NCBI GenBank assembly: GCA_021817825.1
Contig: JAKAFS010000006.1
Location: forward strand, 1 to 64,000
DNA length: 64,000 bases
From: Deltaproteobacteria bacterium
GTDB lineage: Bacteria; Desulfobacterota; Syntrophia; Syntrophales; UBA5619
Direction of reading: 5' to 3'
Of the stretch, positions 8,470 through 19,742 are shown one piece after another. Position numbers and translations under genes: made by a program. The stretch's first letter is position 1; every line of letters starts with the position of its first letter. Under the pieces are notes generated by a model. It saw only the letters and a program-made list of their open reading frames with translations. It was not told the origin of the DNA and searched no databases.

Positions 8470-9639
8470 ATGTCCATTTATTTTACGCTGCTCCAGGCGT
8501 TCCTGTTAGGCACCGGCATGAAGACCGGCCGGGTGGTTTTTACCTTATATGCATTGAAGATGGGGGCGCAGCCCTTTACCGTCGGCCTCCTGATGGCGAT
8601 GTCCGAGGTGCTGCCCACATTGCTGGCCTGGCATGCCGGCCGCTTGGCCGACCGCTTCGGCTGCCGCTGGCTGCTCATGGTCAGCGCCGGCGCCGGGGCG
8701 TTGGGGATGCTGATCTCCTATCTCATCCCCAGTCTGGCCGCCCTTTTTGCCACCGCGGTTCTCTATGGCTTGATGTCGGCCTTTTACGGGGCTCCCGTGC
8801 AAAACCTGGTGGGCCTACAGAGCGGGCCGCAGGACAGGGCCCGGAATTTCAGCAATTTCAGTTTGGTGACCTCTTGCACCGGCTTGCTGGGACCGCTCCT
8901 GGCCGGTTTCACGCTGGACCATGCCGGTCCGGAGGTGGCCTGCCTAGGGCTGGTGCTGCTCTTTCTGGCGGCAATCGTGGTGCTCGTCGTCTGGGGGGGG
9001 AAGCTGCCCAGCGGCACACGGACCACCAAGCCCACGGGAAGCGTCCGCGTCCTGCTTTCCGAATCGGGTCTCTGGCGGGTGATGGCCACGAGCAGCCTGG
9101 TGATTACCGGCGTCGACCTCTTCCAGGTCTTCATGCCGATCTACGGCCACAGCATCGGACTGTCCGCGTCGGCGATCGGCATCATCCTGGCGATATACGC
9201 CTCGGCGGCCTTCGTGGTCCGCTTCTTTATGCCCACCCTGATCAGGCGATTGACCATCGAACGGCTGCTGGCCTACTCTTTTCTCATCGGAGCGGCAGGC
9301 TTCCTGCTCGTGCCCTTTTTCAAAAGCATCGTCGTTCTTTCGCTGGTTTCCTTCTTCTTCGGACTCGGGATGGGGCTCGGCCAGCCGCTGACCATCATGA
9401 TGACCTTCAGCAATTCCAGCCAGGGACGCTCCGGAGAGGCGATGGGATTGCGGGTGACGGTCAACAACATCACCCGCATGGCCAGTCAGGTCTTGTTCGG
9501 ATCGATCGGTTCCGCCTTCGGCGTCTTTCCCGTATTTTGGGTCAATGCGCTCCTGCTGGCCTCGGGATGGGCGGTCAGCCATCCGCGTGCCGCCGCCCCC
9601 GCCGCCGTCGCTGACAAGGACGAGCAGAAGGATTCCTGA
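8470..9639 (+). CDS. MFS transporter
   Basis: 12-TM-like protein with MFS loop 2-3 signature GRLADRFGCRW; ORF extends from 8332 but ATG at 8470 is more plausible. Confidence 0.85.
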   Translation: MSIYFTLLQAFLLGTGMKTGRVVFTLYALKMGAQPFTVGLLMAMSEVLPTLLAWHAGRLADRFGCRWLLMVSAGAGALGMLISYLIPSLAALFATAVLYGLMSAFYGAPVQNLVGLQSGPQDRARNFSNFSLVTSCTGLLGPLLAGFTLDHAGPEVACLGLVLLFLAAIVVLVVWGGKLPSGTRTTKPTGSVRVLLSESGLWRVMATSSLVITGVDLFQVFMPIYGHSIGLSASAIGIILAIYASAAFVVRFFMPTLIRRLTIERLLAYSFLIGAAGFLLVPFFKSIVVLSLVSFFFGLGMGLGQPLTIMMTFSNSSQGRSGEAMGLRVTVNNITRMASQVLFGSIGSAFGVFPVFWVNALLLASGWAVSHPRAAAPAAVADKDEQKDS

Positions 9640-9752
9640 CCCGCTCCCGGTTTGGGTCGGGGGAGGGGGCCGGCTCCCGGGGGTGCCGAATGGGCATTCA
9701 GGGTTGCCGTGCCGGCGTGATCCTGCGAATGGGTCACCGCCGTGGGGCTTCT

Positions 9753-10532
9753 CTAGTTGAACAGGTAGCGGATCCCGGCAAAGACCCCCTGGAAGCGGAG
9801 GGGCGCCCAGGTCTGGTCGACATCGAACCCCGCAGGGACATTGTTTGCGGAGGCCCGGCCCGCATCGGCAGAGACGCGGCCGAGGTCCGCATACCGGTAG
9901 GAGAGGTCCAGGACGGTCCGTTCCGACAATGCGATCCCCATTCCGATGCCGGCCATCCAGGCGATATCGGTCTTGTTTCCGCCCGGGGTGATGGTCACCT
10001 TGTGCGCTCCGGGGTTGCCGGGAAAGAGATAGGTGACATCGCCCAGTTGGTTGTAGCTGGCCCCGATGCCTCCTCCCAGGTAAGGCTGGAAGCGGCCGCT
10101 GTTCAGACCGAACAACGGCGCCACATCGCAAAAGAGATTGACCATTCCCGTCAGCGCATCGGCGCGGGCCGACACCGGCTGATCGCCCGGCACGCCCCGG
10201 AAATTCGCCTGGCCGCGATACTGCATGTCGGGCCGGTAGTGGACGGCAAATTCGGTTCGCAGCCAGGGAAGAAGCTGCTTGCCCGCAGCCGCCTCGATGG
10301 AGGGAAAACGGCCGAAATCGCCGTAGGCGCCGATCTGGCGTCCGTCGCGTCCGGGACCGGTGCCGAAGAGGGCCGGCGGGTTCTGGGCGGTGGATTCCCG
10401 GTCGGAAAAGTCGCCGGCCAGGGACCATTCGAATCCCAGTCCTCCGCGCATATACCAGCCGGCGGCGCCGGCGGGGGCGGCGGAACTGGAGAGGAAGAGC
10501 ACGGCCAAGAGCAGGAGAAGTAATTTTTTCAT
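9753..10532 (-). CDS. Outer-membrane beta-barrel protein (OmpA/Omp25-like)
   Basis: MKKLLLLLLAVLFLSSSAAPAGAAGWYMRGGLGFEW ... GIRYLFN C-terminus; internal start of ORF 9753-10820. Confidence 0.75.
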   Translation of the reverse strand: MKKLLLLLLAVLFLSSSAAPAGAAGWYMRGGLGFEWSLAGDFSDRESTAQNPPALFGTGPGRDGRQIGAYGDFGRFPSIEAAAGKQLLPWLRTEFAVHYRPDMQYRGQANFRGVPGDQPVSARADALTGMVNLFCDVAPLFGLNSGRFQPYLGGGIGASYNQLGDVTYLFPGNPGAHKVTITPGGNKTDIAWMAGIGMGIALSERTVLDLSYRYADLGRVSADAGRASANNVPAGFDVDQTWAPLRFQGVFAGIRYLFN

Positions 10533-10632
10533 CGGTTTTGTCACATTCCTTTCAGTTGGAATCCCTCGATCCGTTTTGCTGGTCCTGCCGGTCAGAATGG
10601 AAATGGCGCCTTGGCAGAAGAAGGGACGTCCT

Positions 10633-11286
10633 CTAGCGGTTCCCGTAGAGGTTGTTTTTGACGATGTAATGGCGGACCGCCTCGGGGACGAGGTAGTGGA
10701 TCGATTTCCCTTCGCCGGCCCGCTTGCGGATGTTGCTCGACGAAATGTCGAGGAAGGTGACTTCGCGGAAATAGAGGCAGTGGCCCGTTGTGCTGCGGTA
10801 TCCCTGCGCCTCTTCGTCATAGGTAAAGTGTGCGGCGAACTCGGGGGGCAGGATGTCAGTGAGCCCCCGGCTGACGTAGCCCGGACGGGTCATGACGGCG
10901 AAGTTGCAGAGCAGCAGCAGCCGCTCCCAGTCCTTCCAGGATCGGATGGCATGGAAGGCGTCCTGGCCGAGAATGAAGTAGAGTTCGAGATCTTCCAGCC
11001 GGTACTTGTCCAGCAGGTACTCGACGGTTTCCACCGAGTAGGAGGTTCCGCCCCGCCGGTTCTCCACGTCGGAGAAGGAAAAGGCCGGATTGTCCTCGAT
11101 GGCCTGGCGGATCATCTGTTCGCGATGGTAGAAGGGGGTCACGGCCGCATCGATCTTGTGGGGCGGCTTGGCTGCGGGAACGAAGATGATCCGGTTGAGA
11201 TCGAAGAGCTCCATCACTTCTTGGGCGCAGCGCAGATGCCCGATGTGGATCGGATCGAAGGTGCCCCCGAACAGCCCCCACTTCAT
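10633..11286 (-). CDS. nadD: Nicotinate-nucleotide adenylyltransferase
   Basis: [21 protein letters not shown] nucleotidyltransferase motif and C-terminal [28 protein letters not shown]. Confidence 0.93.
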   Translation of the reverse strand: MKWGLFGGTFDPIHIGHLRCAQEVMELFDLNRIIFVPAAKPPHKIDAAVTPFYHREQMIRQAIEDNPAFSFSDVENRRGGTSYSVETVEYLLDKYRLEDLELYFILGQDAFHAIRSWKDWERLLLLCNFAVMTRPGYVSRGLTDILPPEFAAHFTYDEEAQGYRSTTGHCLYFREVTFLDISSSNIRKRAGEGKSIHYLVPEAVRHYIVKNNLYGNR

Positions 11287-12557
11287 GTGCGTACCTGACC
11301 GTTTCCGTAGATGATGAACTTCGTGGTCGTCAGCTCTTCGAGCCCCATGGGGCCGAAGGCGTGAAGCTTGGTCGTGCTGATGCCGATCTCCGCCCCGAGC
11401 CCGAGCTCGAAGCCGTCGTTGAACCGCGTCGAGGCGTTGACCAGGACGGCCGAGGAGTTGACCTCCCTAAGGAAGCGCTGGGCCCGCTCGTAATGCTCCG
11501 TGACGATCGCCTCGGTGTGGAGGGAGCTGTAGCGTTCGATGTGGGCGATCGCCTCGTCGAGATCCCGGACCACCCGGACCGCCAGGATCAGCGCCAGATA
11601 TTCCCGGCCCCAGTCCTCCTCGGTGGCCGCTTCGGCCTGGGGCAAAATCGCCCGCGTCCGCTCGCAGCCTCTCAAAACCACCCCGGCTTTGCCCAGCGCC
11701 TCGGCCACGACGGGCAGGAAGGCCGGCGCGACCGCCTCATGGACGAGCAGCGTCTCCATGGCGTTGCAGACGCCGGGGCGCTGCGTCTTGGCATTCAGGC
11801 AGATCTTGACGGCCTTGGCGAAATCCGCCGTTTCATCCACGAAGGTATGGCAGATCCCTTTGTAGTGCTTGATCACCGGGATCTTCGAGTCCCGGACCAC
11901 GGCGCGGATCAGCTCCTCCCCGCCGCGGGGGATGATGACGTCAATGAATTCCTCCAACTGGAGCAGCGCGTGGATCGCCTCGCGGTCGGTGATCGGGATC
12001 AGTTGGATCGCCTGCTCCGGGATCGCCAGCTCCCGGAGGACCTGCTGGAGGATGGCGGCCAGCGTGCGATTGGAATGGATCGCCTCGGAGCCGCCCCGGA
12101 GGATGACGGCATTGCCCGATTTGAGACACAACGCCGCCGCGTCCACGGTGACGTTGGGTCGCGATTCGTAGATGATGCCGATGACGCCGAGGGGAATCCG
12201 CATCCGGCCGACGACGAGGCCGTTGGGCCGTTGCGAAAGCCCCAGCACCCGGCCCACCGGATCGGGCAGGGCGGCCACTTCGGCGAGCCCCCGGGCCATC
12301 CCTTGGATGGTGGCCTCGGTCAGCGTGAGCCGGTCGAGCATCGCCGGGGAAAGGCCGTTCCGGCGCGCCTGATCGAGGTCCCGGCTGTTTTCCGCGATGA
12401 GCAGCGCTTGATTGGCCAAAAGGGCCTCCGCCATAGTGCCCAATGCCCGGTTCTTGAGGTCCGTGGAGACCCGGGACAGGAGCGCCGAAGCCTGCCGGGC
12501 CTGGCGGCCTATCTGGGCGATCTGTGCAGCGATATCGGTCATCCGTTCCATCCTCAT
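11283..12557 (-). CDS. proA: Gamma-glutamyl phosphate reductase
   Basis: [69 protein letters not shown]; 4-nt overlap with nadD. Confidence 0.96.
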   Translation of the reverse strand: MRMERMTDIAAQIAQIGRQARQASALLSRVSTDLKNRALGTMAEALLANQALLIAENSRDLDQARRNGLSPAMLDRLTLTEATIQGMARGLAEVAALPDPVGRVLGLSQRPNGLVVGRMRIPLGVIGIIYESRPNVTVDAAALCLKSGNAVILRGGSEAIHSNRTLAAILQQVLRELAIPEQAIQLIPITDREAIHALLQLEEFIDVIIPRGGEELIRAVVRDSKIPVIKHYKGICHTFVDETADFAKAVKICLNAKTQRPGVCNAMETLLVHEAVAPAFLPVVAEALGKAGVVLRGCERTRAILPQAEAATEEDWGREYLALILAVRVVRDLDEAIAHIERYSSLHTEAIVTEHYERAQRFLREVNSSAVLVNASTRFNDGFELGLGAEIGISTTKLHAFGPMGLEELTTTKFIIYGNGQVRT

Positions 12558-12609
12558 TTTGCAGCCGGGCGAAGGGTCGCGAGGCCCGCCTCCTTTTGCA
12601 AAGTAACTA

Positions 12610-12637
12610 TTGACAAATCCAATGGGTTTCGTATAAG
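12610..12637 (+). promoter_or_regulatory. Sigma-70-type promoter
   Basis: TTGACA (12610-12615), N16, TATAAG (12632-12637), upstream of the patatin-like gene. Confidence 0.5.
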
Positions 12638-12799
12638 AACGCCCATCATTCCGGGGCGAGCGGCGTCAATTTACAGGACTCGGGGAAGCCTGTCAAGGCC
12701 ATTCGCCGGGCCTTTTGCACCGGGGAAGGGCTCCGGGGCGCGCCATTTCACGTTCCCGGACCAGCGCGGCGGGAGATTTCACCCCAAAGGAAACAAACG

Positions 12800-13867
12800 A
12801 TGGACGCCATCCGTGTCAAGGCGGGCCGACGGGCCTATGAACTCATCCGCGCAGGCGGTTTCACCCTGGACCAGATCGGGACCTATTTCGGTCCGGCAGG
12901 AGGCCCGCGGTGGCTGGTGGCCAGCGGCTTCGATCTGACTCTATTGGAAGGCGGCCTGCTGGGGAACCGGTATCCCGTCTGGCTCGTCGGCGCGTCTGCC
13001 GGGGCCTGGCGTTTCGCGGCCTGGCTGCAACCGGGGGCGGCCGAGAGCTACCGCGCCTTGCGGGAAGCATACATCACCAGCGTCTACACTCGCAAAGACA
13101 CACCGCAGACGATCCGGCAGTCCCTCGTCGATATCGTCAACACCTATGTCGAGGATGACGCGCTTCCCTTTGCCCTGGCCAACAAGAAGTACCGTCTGGC
13201 GATCCTGACCAGCCGGGTCGGCCACCTGATGGCCTCCGAACGCCCCTGGGTGCAGAAGGCGGGATTTGCCTTCTGCTTTCTGGCAAACGCGCTGCACCCG
13301 GCGCTGATCCATCGGCTGGCCGAGCGGGTCGTCTTCTACTACGGTCCCAAGCCGCCCGATTTCTGCCTGCGGCCGGGATTCAAGGGCAGCTACATCCCCC
13401 TTTCGGAGATCAATTTCAAAGCCGCGGTCATCGCCTCCGGGGCGATTCCCATTGCGATCGAAGGGGTGCCGGACATCTTCGGCGCGCCGCGCGGCGTCTA
13501 TCGGGACGGCGGGCTCATCGACTACCATCTTCGGGAGAACTACGAGACGCGCAACGGCGGGCTGACCCTCTTTTTTCACCATCAGGAACGGATCATTCCC
13601 GGCTGGATGGATAAAAGGCTCAAGAAACGTCGTCCTCCCGAGTCGGCGCTGGAATCGGTCGTCATGGTCACTCCGTCCGAGGAATTCGTTGCCCGGCTTC
13701 CCGGCGGCCGGATACCGGACCGCACCGATTTTACGACCTTCATGGACGATCCGGCGACCCGGATCGCCCAGTGGCGAAAAGCGGTCGAGTTGTCCGCCCC
13801 GCTCGGCGAGGCGTTTCTGGAATTGATCGCCAGCGGTCGCATCAAGGACGTGGTTGCCAAACTGTAA
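12800..13867 (+). CDS. Patatin-like phospholipase family protein
   Basis: GASAG nucleophile motif (VWLVGASAGAWRF) and YRDGGLIDYHL (Asp-Gly) motif. Confidence 0.8.
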   Translation: MDAIRVKAGRRAYELIRAGGFTLDQIGTYFGPAGGPRWLVASGFDLTLLEGGLLGNRYPVWLVGASAGAWRFAAWLQPGAAESYRALREAYITSVYTRKDTPQTIRQSLVDIVNTYVEDDALPFALANKKYRLAILTSRVGHLMASERPWVQKAGFAFCFLANALHPALIHRLAERVVFYYGPKPPDFCLRPGFKGSYIPLSEINFKAAVIASGAIPIAIEGVPDIFGAPRGVYRDGGLIDYHLRENYETRNGGLTLFFHHQERIIPGWMDKRLKKRRPPESALESVVMVTPSEEFVARLPGGRIPDRTDFTTFMDDPATRIAQWRKAVELSAPLGEAFLELIASGRIKDVVAKL

Positions 13868-13886
13868 GGCCTGAAAGGGGAAAGAG

Positions 13887-14111
13887 ATGTCCGACTTCAC
13901 CGGCCTGGGGAAAATACTGCTCGTGATCGGCCTGGTCGTTGCGGGACTCGGGCTCCTCCTGCTGCTGGCCGGAAAGATCCCCTGGGTCGGGAGACTGCCC
14001 GGCGACTTTCTTTTCAAGGGCAAGCATGTCACCTTCTATTTCCCCTTGATGACCTCGCTGGTCGTCAGCATCATCCTGACCATCGTCCTTTGGTTCATCA
14101 ACCGCCGCTAA
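13887..14111 (+). CDS. DUF2905 family small membrane protein
   Basis: 74 aa, LGKILLVIGLVVAGLGLLLLLAGKIPWVGRLPGDFLFKGKHVTFYFPLMTSLVVSIILTI. Confidence 0.85.
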   Translation: MSDFTGLGKILLVIGLVVAGLGLLLLLAGKIPWVGRLPGDFLFKGKHVTFYFPLMTSLVVSIILTIVLWFINRR

Positions 14112-14161
14112 GGACCGCCGAGGGCTGCGTCACCGGCCATTTTTCAAAAGGAGGCAACCCG

Positions 14162-16903
14162 ATGAAACGATGGCTTGTTATGGTTCCGATCTTAGGCCTC
14201 CTGTTCATGCCGCCGGGGATCGCCTCCGCCGCCGTTCTCAGCCCGACCTACGCCGAATCCCTGCCACTGGCCATCGACCATGCCGCCAACCCCGCCGGTT
14301 GGACCACTGCCTCGCTCTTCGTCATTCCCGACGGGGGCGGGGCCGAAGGGCTGGTCTATGACGGCGGAAAACTGGTCGTCCGGACGGCAACGAAATCCAG
14401 GAATTTCAAAACGAACTATGTGGGCCAGGCGGGCTACAAGATCTACGGGCCGGCGACGTCCGAGGCGGCCTGGGTGACCACCGGCAACGACGCCACCCGC
14501 TTTCTGCTCGCCAACGGCGTCACGGGCGCCAATGTGACGACTCTTCTGGAGCGGGGCCTCGGGATGGACGCCACGGGGACCCACGACGCCATCGTCGAAT
14601 ATGCCGTCGATCCGCAGTATCTCCTGCGGCCGACGCGCAACCCCGACATCACCCAGGTCTTGCCGGCGCAGTACGGGACGAATCTGCCCTTCGTCAAGCC
14701 GGCCGGGATGAGCGATGCGGCCTTCGCCAACTTCAAGGCCTACTATGCCCACTGGCTGGCCGGCGCCTACGGTCCCTACGCCTTTCCCTGGACCCAGCTC
14801 GGTTACACCTTCTTCTGGGGAAACGGCACCTCGCTTACCCAGATCAACGGGATGAGCGAGTTCATCATCCTGGGGCAGAGCCCTGTGGACATCACCGGCA
14901 TCTATGCCACCGGCTCCTATATCTACACCCGGAACAACGGCACGGCCTTCAGCACCGCCGCCGGCGCCTCCTACGGCAACGGCTTTGCCAGCTTCAAGAT
15001 CGACGGGACCTGCGACACCCTCTGGGCGGGCCACCGGTTCCAGAAAAACGTCCGGACGGCCAGCGGGACGCCCAACCAGGTGATCATCGAAAGCAACGGG
15101 AGCCTCTCCGGCGGCCAGGGACTCCTGATCTGGTCGCTCAACTACGACGTCGTCAACAACGGCACGATCAGCGGCGCAACGGTTGACAAATACGGTCTCG
15201 CCGGGACGGCGAACATCGCCGTTCTTTTCAAGGGCGATACGAGCGGCGCTTACGGGACTCCCATTACCACCGCCGGCGCAGTCAACCGCCTCACCAACAG
15301 CGGGACCCTCTCCAGCCCCGGAACGGCGGTCAAGGCCGAGGCGGGAAACACCGTCGTCATCAACAACGCCGGCGGCCTCATCTCCGGCGGGGTCTATGCG
15401 ATCCAGACCGGGGCCGGCGACGATACGGTGACCCTCAACGGCGGCGAGATCGCCGGGCGCACCGATCTGGGGGCGGGGACCGATGCGCTCACGGTCACGG
15501 GAGCGAACCACGCCCGTTTTTCTTTTACCCTGGATACGGACAACGCCTCTTTGCCCCAGGTCGTCAACACCGAGACAGTCACGATCGCCGATAACAGCGC
15601 GACCCTGGCCGTGCAAGCGACCGGTCGGCGGAACGTCCGGAGCAACGACCGGTTCCTCATCGTCGATGCGACCACCCTTTTTGTCGATCCGGCGAAACTG
15701 ACGATCGACAGCGCCCTGCCCATGGTCGCCTTTGCGGCCCAAAAGACGGGAAACCAGCTGGCCCTTGTGGCGGCGCGCAACGCGACCTACTATGGCCGGA
15801 ACGCGACGAATCCCTCCTTGGGCGCGGTCCTCGACGCCCTGGGCAACACCGCCTCGGGGGACATGGCTTTGGCCCTCGGGGCCCTCGACCGTTCCGGCGA
15901 TCCGGCCGGCAACGCCGCCAAGCTGGAGCCGGTCGTCAACGGGGGAATGGTTCAGACTGGGTTCGGGACGGCCGGACGGTTCACCCAATCCATCGTCAAC
16001 CGGATCGGCCAGGTCCTGGCGAGCCATGATACGGGGAGCGGTGTGACGGGCATCGCGGCCGGCGACGAGCCGGCCCGGGAAGGGGTCTGGGGGCAGGGGT
16101 TCGGCGCCGCCTTGCGCCAGGAGCCGCGAGAGGGGAGCGACGGCTATCGGGCGAGCCTCTGGGGCAGCTCCTTCGGCTACGACCGGTTCGTCTTTCCCCG
16201 CCTGCTTCTGGGGTTCGGCGGCGGCTATGGCCGCACGGCCATCACGACCGGCGACCGTCGGACGAGGACCGATGTGGACCACTATCAGGGGAGTCTCTAC
16301 GGGAGCCTGACGGGGGAGGGCTATTATCTCGACGGTCTCCTTTCCGTTGCCTACAGCCAGTATGACGCCGCGCGGCATATCGCATTCGACGCGATCGACC
16401 GGGTCGCAAAAGGGGATTATGCGGGACGGCAGGTGAACGGCTATCTGGAAGGGGGCTATACTTTCGAAAAGGGCGGCTTTGCCGTCACCCCGCTCCTTTC
16501 GCTCCAGGCCCTGCGGCTCCATGTCAACGACTACCGGGAAACGGGGGCCGTCGACCTCGACCTGACCGTGGAAGCCCAGGACTATAACCTTTTTCAAACG
16601 GGCCTCGGGGCCAAGGTGGCCTATCCGATCCAGGGGCGCGAGTTGAGGATCACCCCGGAATTCCATGCCCGGTGGCTCCACGACTTCGCCGGCGACCGCC
16701 AGCAAACGACCGCCCGGTTTGCCGGCGGCGGCACGGCCTTCGCGACCCAGGGTTGCGAGCCGGCCCGGGACAGCTTCAACGTCGGCGTGAAGCTGACCCT
16801 GATGACCAAAGACCGGGTGACGGTCTCGCTGAACTATGACTTGGAAAGAAAAACGGACTTCTCCGGCCACAGCGGCACCGTTCATCTCCGCTATGCCTTC
16901 TAG
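14162..16903 (+). CDS. Autotransporter domain-containing protein
   Basis: Signal peptide, repetitive beta-helix-like passenger, C-terminal beta-barrel (GVWGQGFGAALRQ ... HLRYAF). Confidence 0.88.
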   Translation: MKRWLVMVPILGLLFMPPGIASAAVLSPTYAESLPLAIDHAANPAGWTTASLFVIPDGGGAEGLVYDGGKLVVRTATKSRNFKTNYVGQAGYKIYGPATSEAAWVTTGNDATRFLLANGVTGANVTTLLERGLGMDATGTHDAIVEYAVDPQYLLRPTRNPDITQVLPAQYGTNLPFVKPAGMSDAAFANFKAYYAHWLAGAYGPYAFPWTQLGYTFFWGNGTSLTQINGMSEFIILGQSPVDITGIYATGSYIYTRNNGTAFSTAAGASYGNGFASFKIDGTCDTLWAGHRFQKNVRTASGTPNQVIIESNGSLSGGQGLLIWSLNYDVVNNGTISGATVDKYGLAGTANIAVLFKGDTSGAYGTPITTAGAVNRLTNSGTLSSPGTAVKAEAGNTVVINNAGGLISGGVYAIQTGAGDDTVTLNGGEIAGRTDLGAGTDALTVTGANHARFSFTLDTDNASLPQVVNTETVTIADNSATLAVQATGRRNVRSNDRFLIVDATTLFVDPAKLTIDSALPMVAFAAQKTGNQLALVAARNATYYGRNATNPSLGAVLDALGNTASGDMALALGALDRSGDPAGNAAKLEPVVNGGMVQTGFGTAGRFTQSIVNRIGQVLASHDTGSGVTGIAAGDEPAREGVWGQGFGAALRQEPREGSDGYRASLWGSSFGYDRFVFPRLLLGFGGGYGRTAITTGDRRTRTDVDHYQGSLYGSLTGEGYYLDGLLSVAYSQYDAARHIAFDAIDRVAKGDYAGRQVNGYLEGGYTFEKGGFAVTPLLSLQALRLHVNDYRETGAVDLDLTVEAQDYNLFQTGLGAKVAYPIQGRELRITPEFHARWLHDFAGDRQQTTARFAGGGTAFATQGCEPARDSFNVGVKLTLMTKDRVTVSLNYDLERKTDFSGHSGTVHLRYAF

Positions 16904-17137
16904 AAGAGAGTTCCTGATTCCCCTGGTGAAATACGCTGCCCACGCCGAGGGCTGGCGCGATCGGCGGCGATCGCTCCTGGCGCTGCCGTTCTGTTCGTCA
17001 CCGTAAAGGGCAAACAGGGTTCGGCGGCTCGACGGTCGCTGTTAACGCCCTCTTCGGAGAGGACCGCCGGGTATAGGAAGGAAGAGATCAAGCCGACGGA
17101 GGGACCGGAGCGGATCCGGAAGGCAACGGAAAGGGGG

Positions 17138-18088
17138 ATGGGAATGAAAGAGGTGGATGAAAGCGGACGGGTGGCAATTCTCCAAAGGGGTCGGGAGCGG
17201 TGCGTCCTTTGCCCCCATCTGTGCCGGACGGACCGGGCGGCGGGTGAAAAGGGGTTCTGCCGGCTCGGCGCCGAAATGGTGATCCATTCGGCCCTGCCCC
17301 ACCACGGCGAAGAGCCGCCCCTTTCGGGAAGCCGGGGCGCCGGGACGATCTTCTTTTCCTCCTGCAACCTCAGATGCCGCTACTGCCAGAACCACCAGAT
17401 CAGCCACTTCCCGGCGGGGCAGACCGTCTCCGTGGAGGAACTGACCGGGATCATGCTGGCCCTTGCGGCCAAAGGCTGCCACAACATCGAGCCCGTGACG
17501 CCGACCCCTCACCTGCCGGGCATCATGGCGGCCACTCTTGCCGCCCGCAGGCAGGGGCTCCGCCTGCCTCTCGTCTTTAACTGCGGCGGGTACGAACGCG
17601 AGAAGATCATCGGCCTCCTTGCGGGCATGGTGGACATCTATCTTCCCGATTTCAAATACGGCATTGCCGAGGCGGGCCGGCTCTTCTCCGGGGTGCGCGA
17701 CTATCCCCGCCATGCCCTGGCTTCCCTCAAGGAGATGGTCCGCCAGGTCGGCGACGAGCTTTCGACTGAAGAGGGGATCGCCCAGCGCGGCATTCTGGTC
17801 CGCCATCTCGTCCTGCCGGGGCATGTCGACAACAGCCTGGCGGTCCTCAAGCTGATCCGGGAGGTCTCGCCTTATGTCCCCTTGAGCCTCATGTCCCAGT
17901 ACACGCCGATCCCGGCGGTCGCTCGCCATCCCCAGCTGGGACGGCGGGTGAGCCGCAAGGAGTACGAGCAGGTGGTCAATGCCGCCTGCGACATGGGATT
18001 CGAGGAGCTCTACACCCAGGAGGTCGACGACCGGGAACTGGTTCCCGATTTTGACCGCGACAGGCCCTTCGACTGGGACGGAAAATAA
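17138..18088 (+). CDS. Radical SAM protein, PflA-like
   Basis: CNLRCRYCQNHQIS (CX3CX2C) plus N-terminal CVLCPHLCRTDRAAGEKGFCRLG. Confidence 0.88.
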   Translation: MGMKEVDESGRVAILQRGRERCVLCPHLCRTDRAAGEKGFCRLGAEMVIHSALPHHGEEPPLSGSRGAGTIFFSSCNLRCRYCQNHQISHFPAGQTVSVEELTGIMLALAAKGCHNIEPVTPTPHLPGIMAATLAARRQGLRLPLVFNCGGYEREKIIGLLAGMVDIYLPDFKYGIAEAGRLFSGVRDYPRHALASLKEMVRQVGDELSTEEGIAQRGILVRHLVLPGHVDNSLAVLKLIREVSPYVPLSLMSQYTPIPAVARHPQLGRRVSRKEYEQVVNAACDMGFEELYTQEVDDRELVPDFDRDRPFDWDGK

Positions 18089-18106
18089 AGGCGCGAAGGA
18101 GAGGGG

Positions 18107-18787
18107 TTACCGATCGAGGATCGGACCGTCCAGATCGCCTGCCTGGCTGTAGCCCGACCGTTCCCAGTAGCCCCGGTAGTTTGTGTTCCTGGACAGCTCG
18201 ATCCGCACGATCCAGCGCGCCCACTTGTAGCCCCATTTGTCCTGCGCCACGAGAATGAACGGATAGCCCTGCTCTTTCGGCAGGGTGAGGCCGTTGATCC
18301 GATCGGCGATGATCAGGTCCCGTGCCAGGACCTCCTTGAGCGGCAGCGAGGTGTCGTAGCCGTCGGCGCAGTGGAAGACGACGGTGACGGCTTCGGGTTT
18401 GGGCGGCGCCGCCTTGAGGAGTTCTCTGAGGGGGATCCCTTCCCAGAGGGCCTTGACGGTCCAGCCCTCGACGCAGTTGAGCTCGATCAGCCGCTTTGTG
18501 TGCGGCATTTTCTGGAGTTCGCCGTAGCTGAAGGCCGCTTTTTTTTCCGTCAGCCCATCGATCAACAGGCGATACTTTCCGATATCGACGGCCGGGGCGC
18601 CTTGGATCGAGTTCTCGTGGAAGTCGGTAACGGAACCGAGCTTTTGCCCCTCGTATTCCCTGATTTCGACAGCCTTCAACGGTTGGGGCGCGGCGGCCAA
18701 CAGGGGTGCGGGTCCGGCGGCGCTGACCATCGTTCCCAGCAGCAGGCAGAGCCAGTGTTTTGCAGTCATCCTTTCCTCCTTGCCCAA
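18107..18787 (-). CDS. Molybdopterin-dependent oxidoreductase (sulfite oxidase/YedY-type fold), exported
   Basis: YRLLIDGLTEKK..LPHTKR-like region, IELNCVEGWTVKALWEGIPLRELL, signal peptide; actual start probably at MTAKHWLCLLLG. Confidence 0.82.
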   Translation of the reverse strand: MGKEERMTAKHWLCLLLGTMVSAAGPAPLLAAAPQPLKAVEIREYEGQKLGSVTDFHENSIQGAPAVDIGKYRLLIDGLTEKKAAFSYGELQKMPHTKRLIELNCVEGWTVKALWEGIPLRELLKAAPPKPEAVTVVFHCADGYDTSLPLKEVLARDLIIADRINGLTLPKEQGYPFILVAQDKWGYKWARWIVRIELSRNTNYRGYWERSGYSQAGDLDGPILDR

Positions 18788-18888
18788 GGGGATTTTGCTT
18801 CATCCCCTAGTCGCAGTGTACCTCTTCCCGGCGGCACAAGCCAATACAATTTGAACCTTTTCACCGGCAGGGAAAAGCCTTTTTCCGA

Positions 18889-18917
18889 TTGACAGGACTT
18901 TCGCTTCATCCTATTGT
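18889..18917 (+). promoter_or_regulatory. Sigma-70-type promoter
   Basis: TTGACA (18889-18894), N17, TATTGT (18912-18917), upstream of the SDR gene. Confidence 0.5.
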
Positions 18918-18948
18918 TTATAAAACGAAACAGGGAGGGAGAATCACC

Positions 18949-19716
18949 ATGCAGATCAAAGATGTGAACGCAGTCATCACAGGGGGCGCCTCCGGCCTGG
19001 GAGAAGCGACCACCCGCAGTTTGGTGTCCATGGGCGCCAAGGTGGCGATCTTCGACATCGCCGTGGAACGCGGCGAGAAGCTGGCCGCCGAACTGGGCCG
19101 GAACTGTCTGTATGCGAACGCCGACGTGACGAACGACGAGGCCAGCCGGGCGGGCATCGCCCGGACCATGGCCGCCTTCGGAAAGATCAACCTGGCGGTC
19201 AACTGCGCCGGCGTTGCCGATCCCGGCAAGATTCTCTCGAAGAAAGGGCCCCTGTCGCTCGAACTCTTCAACCGCGTGGTTCAGATCAATCTCGTCGGGA
19301 CGCTGAATATCATCCGTCTGGCCGTCGAACAGATGGTCAAGAACGAACCGAACGAAGAGGGGGAAAAGGGGGTCATCGTCAATACCTCTTCCGCTGCGGC
19401 CTTCGACGGTCAGGTCGGTCAGGCGGCCTACGCGGCCTCCAAGGCCGGGGTCGTCGGAATGACGCTGCCCATCGCCCGGGAGTGCGCCGACTATGGGATT
19501 CGGGTCATGACCATCGCCCCGGGGCTTTTCGACACGCCGATGATGGCGGGACTTCCCGAGAGCGTCCGGGTAGGGCTGGCCCAGACGGTGCCCTTTCCGA
19601 AGCGGCTGGGAAAACCGTCGGAGTTCGCCCTGCTCGTCCGCCAGATCATCGAAAATCCGATGCTCAACGGCGAGTGCATCCGGCTCGACGGTTCGGTCCG
19701 CATGGCGGCAAAATAA
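18949..19716 (+). CDS. SDR oxidoreductase, 3-hydroxyacyl-CoA dehydrogenase type-2 like
   Basis: [43 protein letters not shown]. Confidence 0.9.
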   Translation: MQIKDVNAVITGGASGLGEATTRSLVSMGAKVAIFDIAVERGEKLAAELGRNCLYANADVTNDEASRAGIARTMAAFGKINLAVNCAGVADPGKILSKKGPLSLELFNRVVQINLVGTLNIIRLAVEQMVKNEPNEEGEKGVIVNTSSAAAFDGQVGQAAYAASKAGVVGMTLPIARECADYGIRVMTIAPGLFDTPMMAGLPESVRVGLAQTVPFPKRLGKPSEFALLVRQIIENPMLNGECIRLDGSVRMAAK

Positions 19717-19742
19717 TAAGGCCATTTTCCCGGGAGGAGGCC

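Noticed and set aside
14192-16885. 897-aa antisense ORF opposite the autotransporter
   Set aside because: High-GC shadow ORF with Arg/Gly/Pro-rich composition and no family motif; the sense strand has a complete autotransporter.
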